Positions 33,711 to 42,405 of a DNA stretch of 64,000 bases are shown in pieces; position 1 is the first letter of the stretch; the number at the start of each line of letters is the position of its first letter. A model generated the notes under the pieces. The model searched no databases and was not told the DNA's origin. It saw only the letters and a program-made list of their open reading frames with translations. A program made the position numbers and the translations under genes. The stretch spans positions 1 through 64,000 of the forward strand of contig JAFRRE010000129.1 of NCBI GenBank assembly GCA_017428285.1. Reading direction: 5' to 3'. Origin of the DNA: Bacteroidales bacterium (GTDB taxonomy: Bacteria > Bacteroidota > Bacteroidia > Bacteroidales > F082).

Positions 33711-33786
33711 CAGCTTTATGCTATCAGCCGTAAGCCATCAGCTTGACAGCACTATTGCTGAAAGCTGACGGCTGAGAGCTGATGAC
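33711..33786. repeat. Composite palindromic element (GCTATCAGC/GCTGA family), copy 1
   Basis: Several interlocking arms, for example CATCAGCT (33737-33744) with AGCTGATG (33778-33785) and TCAGCCGT with ACGGCTGA. It fills the gap between the phosphatase stop and the glycosyltransferase start. A related element lies at 35011-35081. Confidence 0.7.
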
Positions 33787-33823
33787 CATTCATTTTTCGC
33801 TTTGTTTATAAATAGGTTTTCCT

Positions 33824-34993
33824 CTAGTTTTCAGGCTTGCTATCCAAATTGACTTTTACCGCCTTGACTTTCGTGCTATCAACCTCGGGTAGACCATCGC
33901 CAATATTCTCCAAACCACAGGCATTCAGAATCTTACCCTTGATAGCAGTGTTCTGCATCCATCCTGTGAATTGTTCTGCACCCGGGCCGTAGGCGTATAC
34001 CATCACCGGCAAGCAGGTGTGGCTTCCAGTGGAATAGCAGAAGGACACATTGGTATATTTACCTTTCTTGTCGGGAAGGGTCAAACCACCCGTCTCATGG
34101 TCGGCAGTGACAACAACCAAGGTGTTTCCATGTTCCTCAGCATAGTCCAACGCGATTTGAATGGTTTGGCTGAAGTCGACCACCTCATCCACCATCCATG
34201 CCGAGTCGTTAGCATGGCATGCGAAGTCAATTTGCGAACCTTCCACCATGAGGAAGAAGCCATTCTCAGCATCATCAAGGGTGTTCAAGGCAGTCTTCAC
34301 GGCACGAGGCAAGAAGTCGCCCCGTTTCGCCGCGGGAGGCATGTGACCGTCATCGGCCAAAACCGCATATTTCTTGCAGGTCACATCAATATCGGCAAGG
34401 GTGTCGTAAACCTTCCAGTCCAACTCATTCTCCATCTTCTCAATAAGGTTGATGCTGTCCTTGCGTTGGTTAAAGTGTTTCATGCCACCGCCGATGATCA
34501 GGTTCAAATAAGGATTTTCGGCCATCTGCACGGCAATATCTTCATATTGCTTGCGATGCGGCACCTTTGCATAAAAAGAGGCAGGCGTGGCATGGGTGAC
34601 ATAACTCGTCACAACGATGCCTGTTTCCTTACCCTGTTCAGCAAAGACTTCGAGCAAGGTCTTGACCGGAATAGTGTCCGGATTCACGCCAATCATGGCG
34701 TTGTTAGTCTTATGGTCGCTGGCGAGAGCTGTTCCGCCCGCAGCTGAGTCAGTGATGTCATTACTGGCCGAGTGGGTGTCGACCACACCAATGTAAGGGA
34801 ACTTGGAAAACACCAACTCCTGACGGGTGGCCAACATGCCTGCATAGACCTGCGGCAACGCTGTGCCGTCGCCAATGAAATAGATGACGTTTAAGGCCTT
34901 TGGTGTCTCTGAGGTTTCTTTCTCGGTACAACATGAGGAAAAGATGCCCAACATAACGAGGGCGATTAAGGATAGTGCAATTAGTTTTTTCAT
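33824..34993 (-). CDS. Alkaline phosphatase, lipoprotein
   Basis: A 389-residue PhoA-superfamily enzyme with a lipoprotein signal (LIALVMLGIFSSCC). Metal-binding NVIYFIGDGTALPQ, nucleophile Ser in DITDSAAGGTALAS, THATPASFYAKVPHR, LMVEGSQIDFACHAND and TADHETGGL provide the expected zinc/magnesium ligands. It hydrolyses phosphomonoesters at the cell envelope. Length is typical for Bacteroidetes copies. Palindromic elements of one family lie immediately on both sides of the gene. Confidence 0.93.
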   Translation of the reverse strand: MKKLIALSLIALVMLGIFSSCCTEKETSETPKALNVIYFIGDGTALPQVYAGMLATRQELVFSKFPYIGVVDTHSASNDITDSAAGGTALASDHKTNNAMIGVNPDTIPVKTLLEVFAEQGKETGIVVTSYVTHATPASFYAKVPHRKQYEDIAVQMAENPYLNLIIGGGMKHFNQRKDSINLIEKMENELDWKVYDTLADIDVTCKKYAVLADDGHMPPAAKRGDFLPRAVKTALNTLDDAENGFFLMVEGSQIDFACHANDSAWMVDEVVDFSQTIQIALDYAEEHGNTLVVVTADHETGGLTLPDKKGKYTNVSFCYSTGSHTCLPVMVYAYGPGAEQFTGWMQNTAIKGKILNACGLENIGDGLPEVDSTKVKAVKVNLDSKPEN

Positions 34994-35010
34994 ATTGGAT
35001 TGATTTGTTT

Positions 35011-35081
35011 AGCTATCAGCAGTCAGCCGTCAGCTTTCAGCCACAGTCAAACCAGGCTGATAGCTGATAGCTGACTGCTAT
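35011..35081. repeat. Composite palindromic element (GCTATCAGC family), copy 2
   Basis: TAGCTATCAGCAGTCAGCCG faces GGCTGATAGCTGATAGC and ACTGCTA. Related in unit sequence to 33711-33786. Lies upstream of the alkaline phosphatase and downstream of the transketolase C-terminal gene. Confidence 0.7.
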
Positions 35082-35102
35082 TTAATCGTTTATTCTACCA
35101 TT

Positions 35103-36056
35103 TTATTGCTTCCTCCCAACAACTTTTTTCACTGCCTCCACGATGTCGGGCGTGTCAAGATGATAGGCTTTCAGCAACTCATCAGGCGTACCGCTTTGGC
35201 CGAAAACATCATTGACGGCCACCATCTCCATCGGGCAAGGCAAATTCAAAGCCAACACCTGTGCGATGCTGTCGCCCAAACCGCCATTACGTTGGTGCTC
35301 TTCTGCAGTGACCACACAGCGGGTCTTCCCTACCGACTTCAGCACAGCCTCCACATCCAAGGGTTTGATGGTGTGTATGTTAATCAGCTCAGCATTGATG
35401 CCCATTTCTTTCAGGATTGGCAACGCTTGCACGGCTTTCCAAACGAGGTGGCCGCAAGCAAAAATAGTCACATCGGTGCCTTCTTGCAGCATTTGGGCCT
35501 TGCCGATGACAAATTTCTCATCCACTGGGGTGAAATTCGGCACTTTGGGGCGACCGAAACGCAGGTACACTGGGCCATCGTACTCGGCAGCGGCAAGGGT
35601 GGCATTCTTGGTCTGGTTGAAGTCGCAAGGCACGATAACAGTCATGTTGGGCAGCATCTTCATCAGGCCAATATCCTCGAGGATCTGGTGTGTGGCACCG
35701 TCTTCACCAAGGGTAACACCAGCATGGGAGGCAGCAATCTTCACGTTCTTGTTGGAATAGGCCACACTCTGACGGATCTGGTCATAGACGCGTCCCGTGG
35801 AGAATGCCGCAAAGGTGCCCGTGAACGGCACGAAGCCGCTCAAGGCCATGCCAGCCGCCATGTTAATCATATTGGCCTCGGCGATGCCCGTCTGGAAGAA
35901 ACGCTCGGGGAACTCCTTGGCGAAGTCGCCCATCTTCAGCGAGCCAGTGAGGTCGGCACAAAAGGCCACCACCTTGGGATTGCGGCGCCCTGCTTCGAGC
36001 AAGCCTTCACCGAACCCCGATCTTGTATCTTTGTTGTTTTGAATTGTAAAGTCCAT
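35103..36056 (-). CDS. Transketolase, C-terminal subunit
   Basis: A 317-residue protein equivalent to the pyrimidine-binding and C-terminal domains of transketolase: RSGFGEGLLEAGRRNPKVV, FFQTGIAEANMINMAAGMAL (catalytic Glu that activates thiamine diphosphate), SHAGVTLGEDGATHQ, and the C-terminal fold with RCVVTAEEHQRNGGLGD. It pairs with the N-terminal subunit upstream (36183-37025) to transfer two-carbon units in the pentose phosphate pathway. The 126-base gap between the two genes contains a REP-like pair. Confidence 0.95.
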   Translation of the reverse strand: MDFTIQNNKDTRSGFGEGLLEAGRRNPKVVAFCADLTGSLKMGDFAKEFPERFFQTGIAEANMINMAAGMALSGFVPFTGTFAAFSTGRVYDQIRQSVAYSNKNVKIAASHAGVTLGEDGATHQILEDIGLMKMLPNMTVIVPCDFNQTKNATLAAAEYDGPVYLRFGRPKVPNFTPVDEKFVIGKAQMLQEGTDVTIFACGHLVWKAVQALPILKEMGINAELINIHTIKPLDVEAVLKSVGKTRCVVTAEEHQRNGGLGDSIAQVLALNLPCPMEMVAVNDVFGQSGTPDELLKAYHLDTPDIVEAVKKVVGRKQ

Positions 36057-36110
36057 GTTTATATGTTATGTTGAATCGTTGATTGTTGAAATGTTGAATT
36101 GTTGGTCGGG

Positions 36111-36175
36111 GCCTTCGACAAGCTCAGGCACCCTAAGTCACATACAAACAAGGTCCCTGAGCCTATCGAAGGGCC
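36111..36175. repeat. REP-like inverted pair between split transketolase genes
   Basis: GCCTTCGACAAGCTCAGG (36111-36128) and inverted CCTGAGCCTATCGAAGGG (36156-36173). Same family as the in-frame element at 26481-26542. Confidence 0.85.
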
Positions 36176-36182
36176 GGCATAA

Positions 36183-37025
36183 TTAGTAATCCCCTAAAGT
36201 CTCCTCCAATTGCGACAATGCATTAGCGGCTTGTTCGTCGTTGGGGGCGGAGCCATGCCATTTGTGCGTGCCCATCATAAAGTCGACGCCAAAGCCCATC
36301 TCGGTGTGGGCCAAGATGAGTTGCGGAGCACCTTGGAAAGCGTTCCCGCGGGCGAATTTCAGGGTGTTCACCACAGCCTGCATATTATTGCCGCTCATCT
36401 CGAGGACATTCCAGCCGAAGGCCTCGTATTTGGCACGCAAGTCGCCGAGGTTGAGCACCTCATCGGTGGGACCGTCGATTTGTTTCTTGTTGTAGTCGAT
36501 GATGGCCACAAGGTTATCCACACCTTTGGCGGGCGCATACATGGCAGCTTCCCATATCTGGCCTTCCTCTTGCTCGCCGTCGCCCATTAGGACGAAGACA
36601 AGGTGTTTATCACCGTTCAGTCGCTTAGCTTGTGCTGCGCCGACAGCCACCGAAAGGCCTTGTCCGAGCGAGCCTGAAGCAATACGGACACCTGGAAGAC
36701 CTTCAGCCGTGGTGGGATGGCCTTGCAAGCGAGTACCAAGGCGGCGGAAGGTAGCCAACTCTTTGACAGGGAAATAGCCGCGTCTTGCCAAGATGCTGTA
36801 AAACATCGGGCTGATGTGGCCGTTGGAGAGGAAGAACATGTCCTCGCCGTTGCCGTCCATGCGGAAGTTGGCGGGGTCGATTTGCATTTGGTCGAAATAA
36901 AGGGCTGTGACAATGTCGGTTGCGCCCAAAGAGCCGCCCGGATGCCCCGACTGGCAGCCATGCACCATACGGATGATGTCGCGGCGCACCTGAGAAGCGA
37001 TTCTTTCTAATTCGTTGATGGTCAT
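36183..37025 (-). CDS. Transketolase, N-terminal subunit
   Basis: A 280-residue thiamine-diphosphate-binding half: GCQSGHPGGSLGATDIVTAL, HISPMFYSILARRG, GSLGQGLSVAVGAA, and the ThDP motif GDGEQEEGQIWEA ending near IIDYNKKQIDG. Split transketolases are common in Bacteroidetes and archaea. A TAGCTTTG box (37061-37068, minus) lies 35 bases upstream of the ATG. Operon with 35103-36056. Confidence 0.95.
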   Translation of the reverse strand: MTINELERIASQVRRDIIRMVHGCQSGHPGGSLGATDIVTALYFDQMQIDPANFRMDGNGEDMFFLSNGHISPMFYSILARRGYFPVKELATFRRLGTRLQGHPTTAEGLPGVRIASGSLGQGLSVAVGAAQAKRLNGDKHLVFVLMGDGEQEEGQIWEAAMYAPAKGVDNLVAIIDYNKKQIDGPTDEVLNLGDLRAKYEAFGWNVLEMSGNNMQAVVNTLKFARGNAFQGAPQLILAHTEMGFGVDFMMGTHKWHGSAPNDEQAANALSQLEETLGDY

Positions 37026-37060
37026 ATTGGAAGTGTTTTGATTTTATGAGAATTTGACTG

Positions 37061-37068
37061 CAAAGCTA
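37061..37068 (-). promoter_or_regulatory. Putative -7 box TAGCTTTG for the transketolase genes
   Basis: Exact TAnnTTTG on the minus strand with a TTTGG about 15-17 bases further upstream. It sits just beyond the stop of the small upstream gene. Confidence 0.5.
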
Positions 37069-37077
37069 CGGAAAAAA

Positions 37078-37266
37078 CTATTCCAAATCACTTTTGTCGA
37101 CCTTGTTTTTCTTTCGGTCATAGTCCTTCTTCGACTTATGCACTTTCGACGGCCGCATACTGACCTGCTTGCCGTACTGCTCGATTTCCTTCTCGCGGTC
37201 GGCTTTGAGGAGGGCTTTCAGGGTGCTGAATTTTTGCTTATTTTTCTTTTTCTTGTTGGATTTCAT
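37078..37266 (-). CDS. Small basic Bacteroidales protein
   Basis: A 62-residue protein, very rich in Lys, with the conserved-looking segment EKEIEQYGKQVSMRPSKVHK. Similar small proteins ending in a SxRPSxVHKSKKxYDRK motif recur in Bacteroidales genomes; function unknown. The basic charge would suit RNA or ribosome binding, but that is a guess. Codes in an isolated position with no overlapping rival. Confidence 0.75.
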   Translation of the reverse strand: MKSNKKKKNKQKFSTLKALLKADREKEIEQYGKQVSMRPSKVHKSKKDYDRKKNKVDKSDLE

Positions 37267-37331
37267 GGCTATTGCTAATCATTGTATTAATAAATTAAAT
37301 CCTCAAAAGGAACAAACAATCAAGTGTCCAT

Positions 37332-38561
37332 TTATTTCAAACCCAAACACCATTTTGCTCTATTCGTCAGAAGATGCTTCACTCTCTCGTAGGGTATCGC
37401 AAAATGGAATGCACCATCAGCGAAACAGCTGATTCCGTAGGGTTGGAAAGAAAACACAACTCCTTCCTCTGACAAACCCGGTCTTGGAAACGTATAGCCA
37501 CCGATAGGATTGCCTTCTTCATCCAAATTGGTTACACCTGCACGAATACTGGATTCAGATACCTGATTGTCTGGCGACTTCAACGCTTCTTCGACAAGAA
37601 TATTCGCCAGTTCTTCTTCATAACCAGGCTTAAACAAATAGGAATTATCAATCTCTTGGTTATTAACATGGTCGAAAGAGACCAATCTTTCAGTGAAACC
37701 ACCATGAGTACCTCCACTATAGATAGATTCACATTGTTGATAGGTCACAAACCTATCATTACATATCATTGTCCGCATATTTAGTTCTTGATAAAGGCCC
37801 GTTGGAATAAAATCCTCTTCCATATCTCCATAGTCTGCTTCTATGATGGCAAAATAGACATCGGCAGCAAATTGGGCAATTTGACGATTATCCATAGGGT
37901 CACCCGTATATTCCAAGACTCCTCTCGGACTTATCTTACAATTATGAATCTTGGCCGCAATTGTTCCATCCACTTCGTCATTATTTGCCGCAACTATTTT
38001 TTCAGCCAACCATTTCCTTATCACTTTGGCATTAGCAACAGAGATGGTCGGAAAATCTACTTCAAAATAGTATTGGGCAACACTATCCTCCTTAACGAAA
38101 CTTTGGGTCTTTCGTTCGAAAGACGAAAGCACTGCCGTTAGCGTTGAAAGCTGAGCCAAGCTGTTCTCATCCGAAAAGTCTACAAGCAGACATTTGAAAG
38201 GAGTGCATACGTAAAAACTATACGATGAAGTATCCGAATAAGGTAAGACTTGCAACGCGGGAGTTTCAAGCCACACTTTATTCTTTTCAAATATCCTATT
38301 CGAGCAAATCGTTTCACCCACCCCAAAATAAAAGGCCCTTCCGTCGACAATACAAATGGTGTCAGCAATAGGTGAAATTCCCTCTTCTTCTGTCACCACT
38401 TCTTCTTCATCCGCCATGGAAAAGACGTTCTCATTATCGGTTTCAGTCTCTTGCACCTTGACCGCCTCTACTTTCTTGACGGTACTATTGGTGCATGATT
38501 CGAGAATACTACCCTGCAATAGAAACATGCAGAGGATTGTCATTATATGTAACTTGTTCAT
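37332..38561 (-). CDS. DUF3298/RsiV-like exported protein
   Basis: A protein of about 409 residues. Signal sequence NKLHIMTILCMFLLQGSILESC with a weak lipobox (LESC). After an acidic linker and a middle domain, the C-terminal part (YFEVDFPTISVANAKVI..., TYQQCESIYSGGTHGGFTER, EIDNSYLFKPGYEEELANIL) matches DUF3298, found in the anti-sigma factor RsiV and lysozyme/glycan-binding relatives. An ATG at 38570 is an alternative start. Last gene of a four-gene minus-strand run beginning with the pseudokinase-AAA+ fusion. Confidence 0.78.
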   Translation of the reverse strand: MNKLHIMTILCMFLLQGSILESCTNSTVKKVEAVKVQETETDNENVFSMADEEEVVTEEEGISPIADTICIVDGRAFYFGVGETICSNRIFEKNKVWLETPALQVLPYSDTSSYSFYVCTPFKCLLVDFSDENSLAQLSTLTAVLSSFERKTQSFVKEDSVAQYYFEVDFPTISVANAKVIRKWLAEKIVAANNDEVDGTIAAKIHNCKISPRGVLEYTGDPMDNRQIAQFAADVYFAIIEADYGDMEEDFIPTGLYQELNMRTMICNDRFVTYQQCESIYSGGTHGGFTERLVSFDHVNNQEIDNSYLFKPGYEEELANILVEEALKSPDNQVSESSIRAGVTNLDEEGNPIGGYTFPRPGLSEEGVVFSFQPYGISCFADGAFHFAIPYERVKHLLTNRAKWCLGLK

Positions 38562-38595
38562 ATCAGTCATTATTAAATATGTTAAAGTCTTGGAT

Positions 38596-39234
38596 TTACT
38601 TGGCAAAAATATACTTTTTTAAATTCATTCGCAGTTTTAGGTTAAAAATTCTTCTCTTGTTTTTTGCTCTTCGTCGCACGCGTTTTTCAGCCACGCGCCG
38701 CATGGCATAGAGCTGTTTGCCGCTATCAATAGCTTGGAATTTCACCACAACAGTTCCGGTTTTGTCGATAAAACCGTATATGTTGATTTCTTTATCATCG
38801 GTCATGCCGAAGCCATCATCGTCCATGTAATAGCGACCATCGGGATTGAGTTGCCAAGCCACTTCAGCAACTCCATTCTTAAACAACCTGATAAACGAGG
38901 GATAATGGAAACTCAAGCGACGAGCACGTTGAATGGCTTTTTGCGGGAGGGATTGCAAGGAATCCCAATCGATGTCGTTTTGACTGACGGTGACCAGCAT
39001 TTCATCACTATCCATGAACTCGTAGGCACGTTTTGTGTTGTTGTCCATCAGGAAACGAGGTTTCCAATAACTGCCAATGACTTCGCTGACGATGGACATT
39101 CCATCACCCCAATCTTCGGTCTTAGCTGGATAAGTCCTGTAACGTTCTGTATTCAAACATTCGTAAATACTCCTTGGGAGTGTGTCTGCGTTTAGCAGTT
39201 CGTTGAAATGATTGTCGATTGTTGTCATATTCAT
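38596..39234 (-). CDS. Hypothetical protein, 212 residues
   Basis: Not recognised. No signal peptide. The centre contains FMDSDEMLVTVSQNDIDWDS, and NIYGFIDKTGTVVVKFQAID looks like a single WG-type strand pair (FIDKTG). The C-terminus is strongly basic (KRVRRRAKNKRRIFNLKLRM). It lies between the WG-repeat membrane protein and the DUF3298 lipoprotein in one run of genes, and its stop is 34 bases before the next chosen start. Confidence 0.7.
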   Translation of the reverse strand: MNMTTIDNHFNELLNADTLPRSIYECLNTERYRTYPAKTEDWGDGMSIVSEVIGSYWKPRFLMDNNTKRAYEFMDSDEMLVTVSQNDIDWDSLQSLPQKAIQRARRLSFHYPSFIRLFKNGVAEVAWQLNPDGRYYMDDDGFGMTDDKEINIYGFIDKTGTVVVKFQAIDSGKQLYAMRRVAEKRVRRRAKNKRRIFNLKLRMNLKKYIFAK

Positions 39235-39263
39235 ATTGTTTTAGTGCGTTAAAGGCTGAAAGA

Positions 39264-39294
39264 AGAGGGTGTGTCATGGAAGGACGCACCCTCT
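39264..39294 (-). terminator. Strong hairpin between WG-repeat gene and next gene
   Basis: AGAGGGTGTGTC pairs with GACGCACCCTCT (one G-U) around a six- to seven-base loop. On the minus strand it is followed by TCTTTC, so probably a weak terminator that tunes downstream expression. Confidence 0.55.
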
Positions 39295-39313
39295 CTTCAA
39301 AACATCATAATCT

Positions 39314-40483
39314 TTATAGTTTCTCCCCGCATTCTCTCCCTTTGTCGTCGAGAAGAACTGAGCCCTCTTCACCCTCGCAATGGTAGAGATTGACAGCAAT
39401 AGCGGTAATATCGTCGTACAACGGCGGCGTAATTATGTTGCCATTGCGATCCATCAAGCCATAGTACCTGTCCGCAGAACGATACTTCAGGCAATGCGCT
39501 GTGGCCTTTTTCAGCTCCCCAAACTCATCATAGTCATCGGTGATGTACTCCATCTTTTCGATGTTCGTGTAATCACAAGAGTTCACTACATTGCCCTCCA
39601 TGTCGAGCAGCATACCTGTGTGGTTCTGCAAACACACCGAGATATAGTCCGTGTTGCGGACGGTGACCTTTTCGTACTCACAGGGCAGGAAAGGTTCCCC
39701 GTTGGCACGAAGTAGCCCTTGACGACCTTCAGTGTCATGAATCAGCCAAAAGCCTTTCGACTCGTAATGGATGTGGCTATAATCAGGTTTCACTCTCCAT
39801 TCGCCGTCCCGCCCGATGAGGCCCATTTTTCCGTTGTCACCCGACATTAAGCACAACCCATTATGGAAGCAATAGTCGTCAATGCATGGCGTGTAAGGAA
39901 ATTCCTTGTTGATTACTGGTTGGCCCTTATGGTCGATGAAGTGGAGTATTCCCTTTTCATAGACACAAGCCGCGCCTTCAGAGAAAATCCAAGCTTTCTG
40001 ATATTGCGCTGGTATGACCACCTCTCCCGTGAAGCGGTTGAAGTAGCCGCGCTTTCGCTCCTCAACGGTAGAGAAACAGGCTAGACTGTCGCCATCCGAC
40101 GACTTGCAAATCCAGCGAATGTCTGTCGCCGTGCGTCGGCCCGTGGTTGTGTTGTAGAGGTAGGTAGGGCAGCTGCTGTGATAGACGACATAGGGGCTGA
40201 CATACTCGTTGCTGAAATCATGCAGATAGGTTAGACTGTGATCCATGCGATGATACCTGTAGTCAATAATGATATCGCCAACACCATCGATGATTACGAT
40301 AGTGAGCGCCACAGCAAAATACAGCGTCAAAGCGGCAGCACTTGTGGCAAACACATACCACACTGCTCTTGCGAACTTGTTCTCGGCCTTGTAGCCGAAC
40401 ATTTTGGCCACCCAGCGAGCGGCTTGCTTGATGCCTCTACCAAAGGTGGTGGAGGACTTGACTTTTTGTTCATTTTTACTCAT
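39314..40483 (-). CDS. Membrane protein with WG (KWG) repeats
   Basis: A 389-residue protein with an N-terminal cytoplasmic basic segment, one transmembrane helix (VFATSAAALTLYFAVALTIVII), and WG-like beta repeats facing outward: HFIDHKGQPVIN, MGLIGRDGEWRVKPDY, QGLLRANGEPFLPCEYEKV, YGLMDRNGNIITPPLYDDI. WG repeats are thought to mediate protein or ligand binding. ATG at 40483 chosen over 40495. It directly follows the pseudokinase-AAA+ gene (65 bases), suggesting a shared envelope-facing function. Confidence 0.8.
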   Translation of the reverse strand: MSKNEQKVKSSTTFGRGIKQAARWVAKMFGYKAENKFARAVWYVFATSAAALTLYFAVALTIVIIDGVGDIIIDYRYHRMDHSLTYLHDFSNEYVSPYVVYHSSCPTYLYNTTTGRRTATDIRWICKSSDGDSLACFSTVEERKRGYFNRFTGEVVIPAQYQKAWIFSEGAACVYEKGILHFIDHKGQPVINKEFPYTPCIDDYCFHNGLCLMSGDNGKMGLIGRDGEWRVKPDYSHIHYESKGFWLIHDTEGRQGLLRANGEPFLPCEYEKVTVRNTDYISVCLQNHTGMLLDMEGNVVNSCDYTNIEKMEYITDDYDEFGELKKATAHCLKYRSADRYYGLMDRNGNIITPPLYDDITAIAVNLYHCEGEEGSVLLDDKGRECGEKL

Positions 40484-40548
40484 AGTTTTAAACATTTAGA
40501 TGGTTAGTGAAATATTACTTTTTGATTTCAATTTGTTTCATTGTGGTA

Positions 40549-42405
40549 TCAATTGTACGCACGATATCCAATGGTCTGGCGTTGGGTCGTGTTTTTGTTC
40601 ATGAACTCGTCCCAGATCCTCCTGTATTGCCGCAACTCCTCGGTTGTGACAGAAGGGCGAGTGGCTAAAAGTACTTTCTTCAGCAAGGCTTCATCGATGA
40701 CAAGGTTATCCTCATGGGTGCTAAGACAAGCGCTGAAGGTGAGTCTAGCCGCCTCTTTTACCACATACGAGAGATCGCCTGCGGTGAAGCCTTCACACAT
40801 CTTGGCTAGGCCTTTATAGTCAATGTGTGATACATGTGGCACCTTGTCAACTTCCATCTTCAAGAGTTCCTCCCGACCCGTGGCATCAGGCAGGTCGACA
40901 AAGAACACCTTGTCGAAACGGCCATGCCTGATAGCGGCTCTGTCCAAACAATCGAGACGGTTGGTCATACCTATAACAAAGACGTTCTTCTGGATGCAAT
41001 CGTTAAGCTGAACAAGCCACTCAGCTACCTCGCCAGCCGTATACTCACTTCCTCTCATGTCGCGTTTTGCGAGGTGGGCGTCAATCTCGTCCACCAACAA
41101 CAGACATCCTCTGTTGTTTTGTTTCGCTTTTTCCTCTGCTTTTTGAAATAAGTCACGAATAAGTCCTTGTGTACCATGGATATAAACCGAGCCAAGGTCG
41201 GACGGGTTCACGAAGAACGTATCCATACCTGTTTCTTCGGCCAAGCGATTAGAAATGTAGGTCTTACCACAACCCTGTGGCCCGTAAAGGATAAAGTTGT
41301 TCGGCTTGATGCCAAACTTAGCGGCCAGTTCACGGTTGTTCATGATGTCAACAAAGTCACGACGAAGGGCATTCTTGAGCTCTTCCATGCCTGCAACGGC
41401 CAGCAGACCTTCCCCTTCCTTTACCTTGGCTTCAATCTTCAGCCGAGGTGTTTCCGAGTCGGATTCTTGCTGTTCATCTTTTGTTTCATCCCCTTTATTT
41501 TCGTTCTTAGCGGCATCACTACCCTCTAACTCCTGAGTCTTGGTAATGACGGGAGCTTTGGCATCAATACCATTTTCGCTCGCAAATCTGCTGAGTGCGT
41601 AAAACATGTCATACAAATTAATGTAACGCAATTTATTCTTGCTGAGGGCTTTACAAAGGATATCCTTCAGCCCATCCGGCATGTCGTCAAAAACTGGTGC
41701 AATTCCAGAATTGGTGATGGCACGAATTTGACATTCTGTTGTTGACTCGTCGATGTCGTAGGGATAGTAGCCCTGTAGCATGTATCCCAATAGCATCCCT
41801 ATTGAGAACACATCGGAAGCTGACGAGTAACGTCCCTGATAAGTCTCTGGAGCACGACAGCAGGGGTTCAAGTCTTTAGTGACGAAAGGAGGATTTCCAG
41901 AGCATGGGCCAGATACATGATCCAATCCTCCGAGATGCACAATCACGCCCCCTTTCACTCTCGACACAATGACCGTATCGGGGTTCAGGTTGTAGTGTCC
42001 ACCGCCGTTGGTGTAGACAGTCAAGTCCATCACGGCGGTCATCACTTGTAGAGCGATGTTGACAGCAACACTTACAATCAATGGCCTGCCGCACATCAAA
42101 GCCCGAAGCGTCGTTCCCTCAAAGTGCTTTGCGGTCATGTACGACATCGTCCTGCCTCGATAGCTAAGCGAGCCGGTTTTGATAGGTTGGGGAAAGGCTG
42201 CATTCGTCAATTTCGAAAGCATGGCAAACTCCCTCATCTTGCCTTTATCCATCAACATCCTGCTGTTGTGGTTGTCATAAACGATCAGATACACTTTTTG
42301 GCTTTTAGGTGTCAGCGCTTCGTACACTTCCCGGTAGAAACTCTGCTTGCTGACCAAGCTCAGAATCCGCAAACCGGCAAACGATTCATTCAAGTTAAGC
42401 ATCAT
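40549..42405 (-). CDS. Pseudokinase fused to Cdc48-like AAA+ ATPase
   Basis: A 618-residue protein. Residues about 20-275 align with a Ser/Thr protein kinase fold but lack catalysis: the catalytic loop reads HYNLNPDTV (Asp to Asn139, catalytic Asn to Thr144), the DFG is LGG (158-160), and the VAIK Lys appears replaced (YLIVYD). The APE motif (185-187) and SDVFSIG segment remain. An acidic linker (290-320) leads to one AAA+ module: Walker A GPQGCGKT (375-382), Walker B LLLVDEID (Asp439, Glu440), sensor 1 GMTNR, and AIRHGRFD (Arg493, Arg496). The likely pore segment is SVYIHG. AAA+ ATPases of this group thread or remodel proteins; the pseudokinase may be the adaptor. First gene of the 42405-37332 run. 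Confidence 0.88.
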   Translation of the reverse strand: MMLNLNESFAGLRILSLVSKQSFYREVYEALTPKSQKVYLIVYDNHNSRMLMDKGKMREFAMLSKLTNAAFPQPIKTGSLSYRGRTMSYMTAKHFEGTTLRALMCGRPLIVSVAVNIALQVMTAVMDLTVYTNGGGHYNLNPDTVIVSRVKGGVIVHLGGLDHVSGPCSGNPPFVTKDLNPCCRAPETYQGRYSSASDVFSIGMLLGYMLQGYYPYDIDESTTECQIRAITNSGIAPVFDDMPDGLKDILCKALSKNKLRYINLYDMFYALSRFASENGIDAKAPVITKTQELEGSDAAKNENKGDETKDEQQESDSETPRLKIEAKVKEGEGLLAVAGMEELKNALRRDFVDIMNNRELAAKFGIKPNNFILYGPQGCGKTYISNRLAEETGMDTFFVNPSDLGSVYIHGTQGLIRDLFQKAEEKAKQNNRGCLLLVDEIDAHLAKRDMRGSEYTAGEVAEWLVQLNDCIQKNVFVIGMTNRLDCLDRAAIRHGRFDKVFFVDLPDATGREELLKMEVDKVPHVSHIDYKGLAKMCEGFTAGDLSYVVKEAARLTFSACLSTHEDNLVIDEALLKKVLLATRPSVTTEELRQYRRIWDEFMNKNTTQRQTIGYRAYN

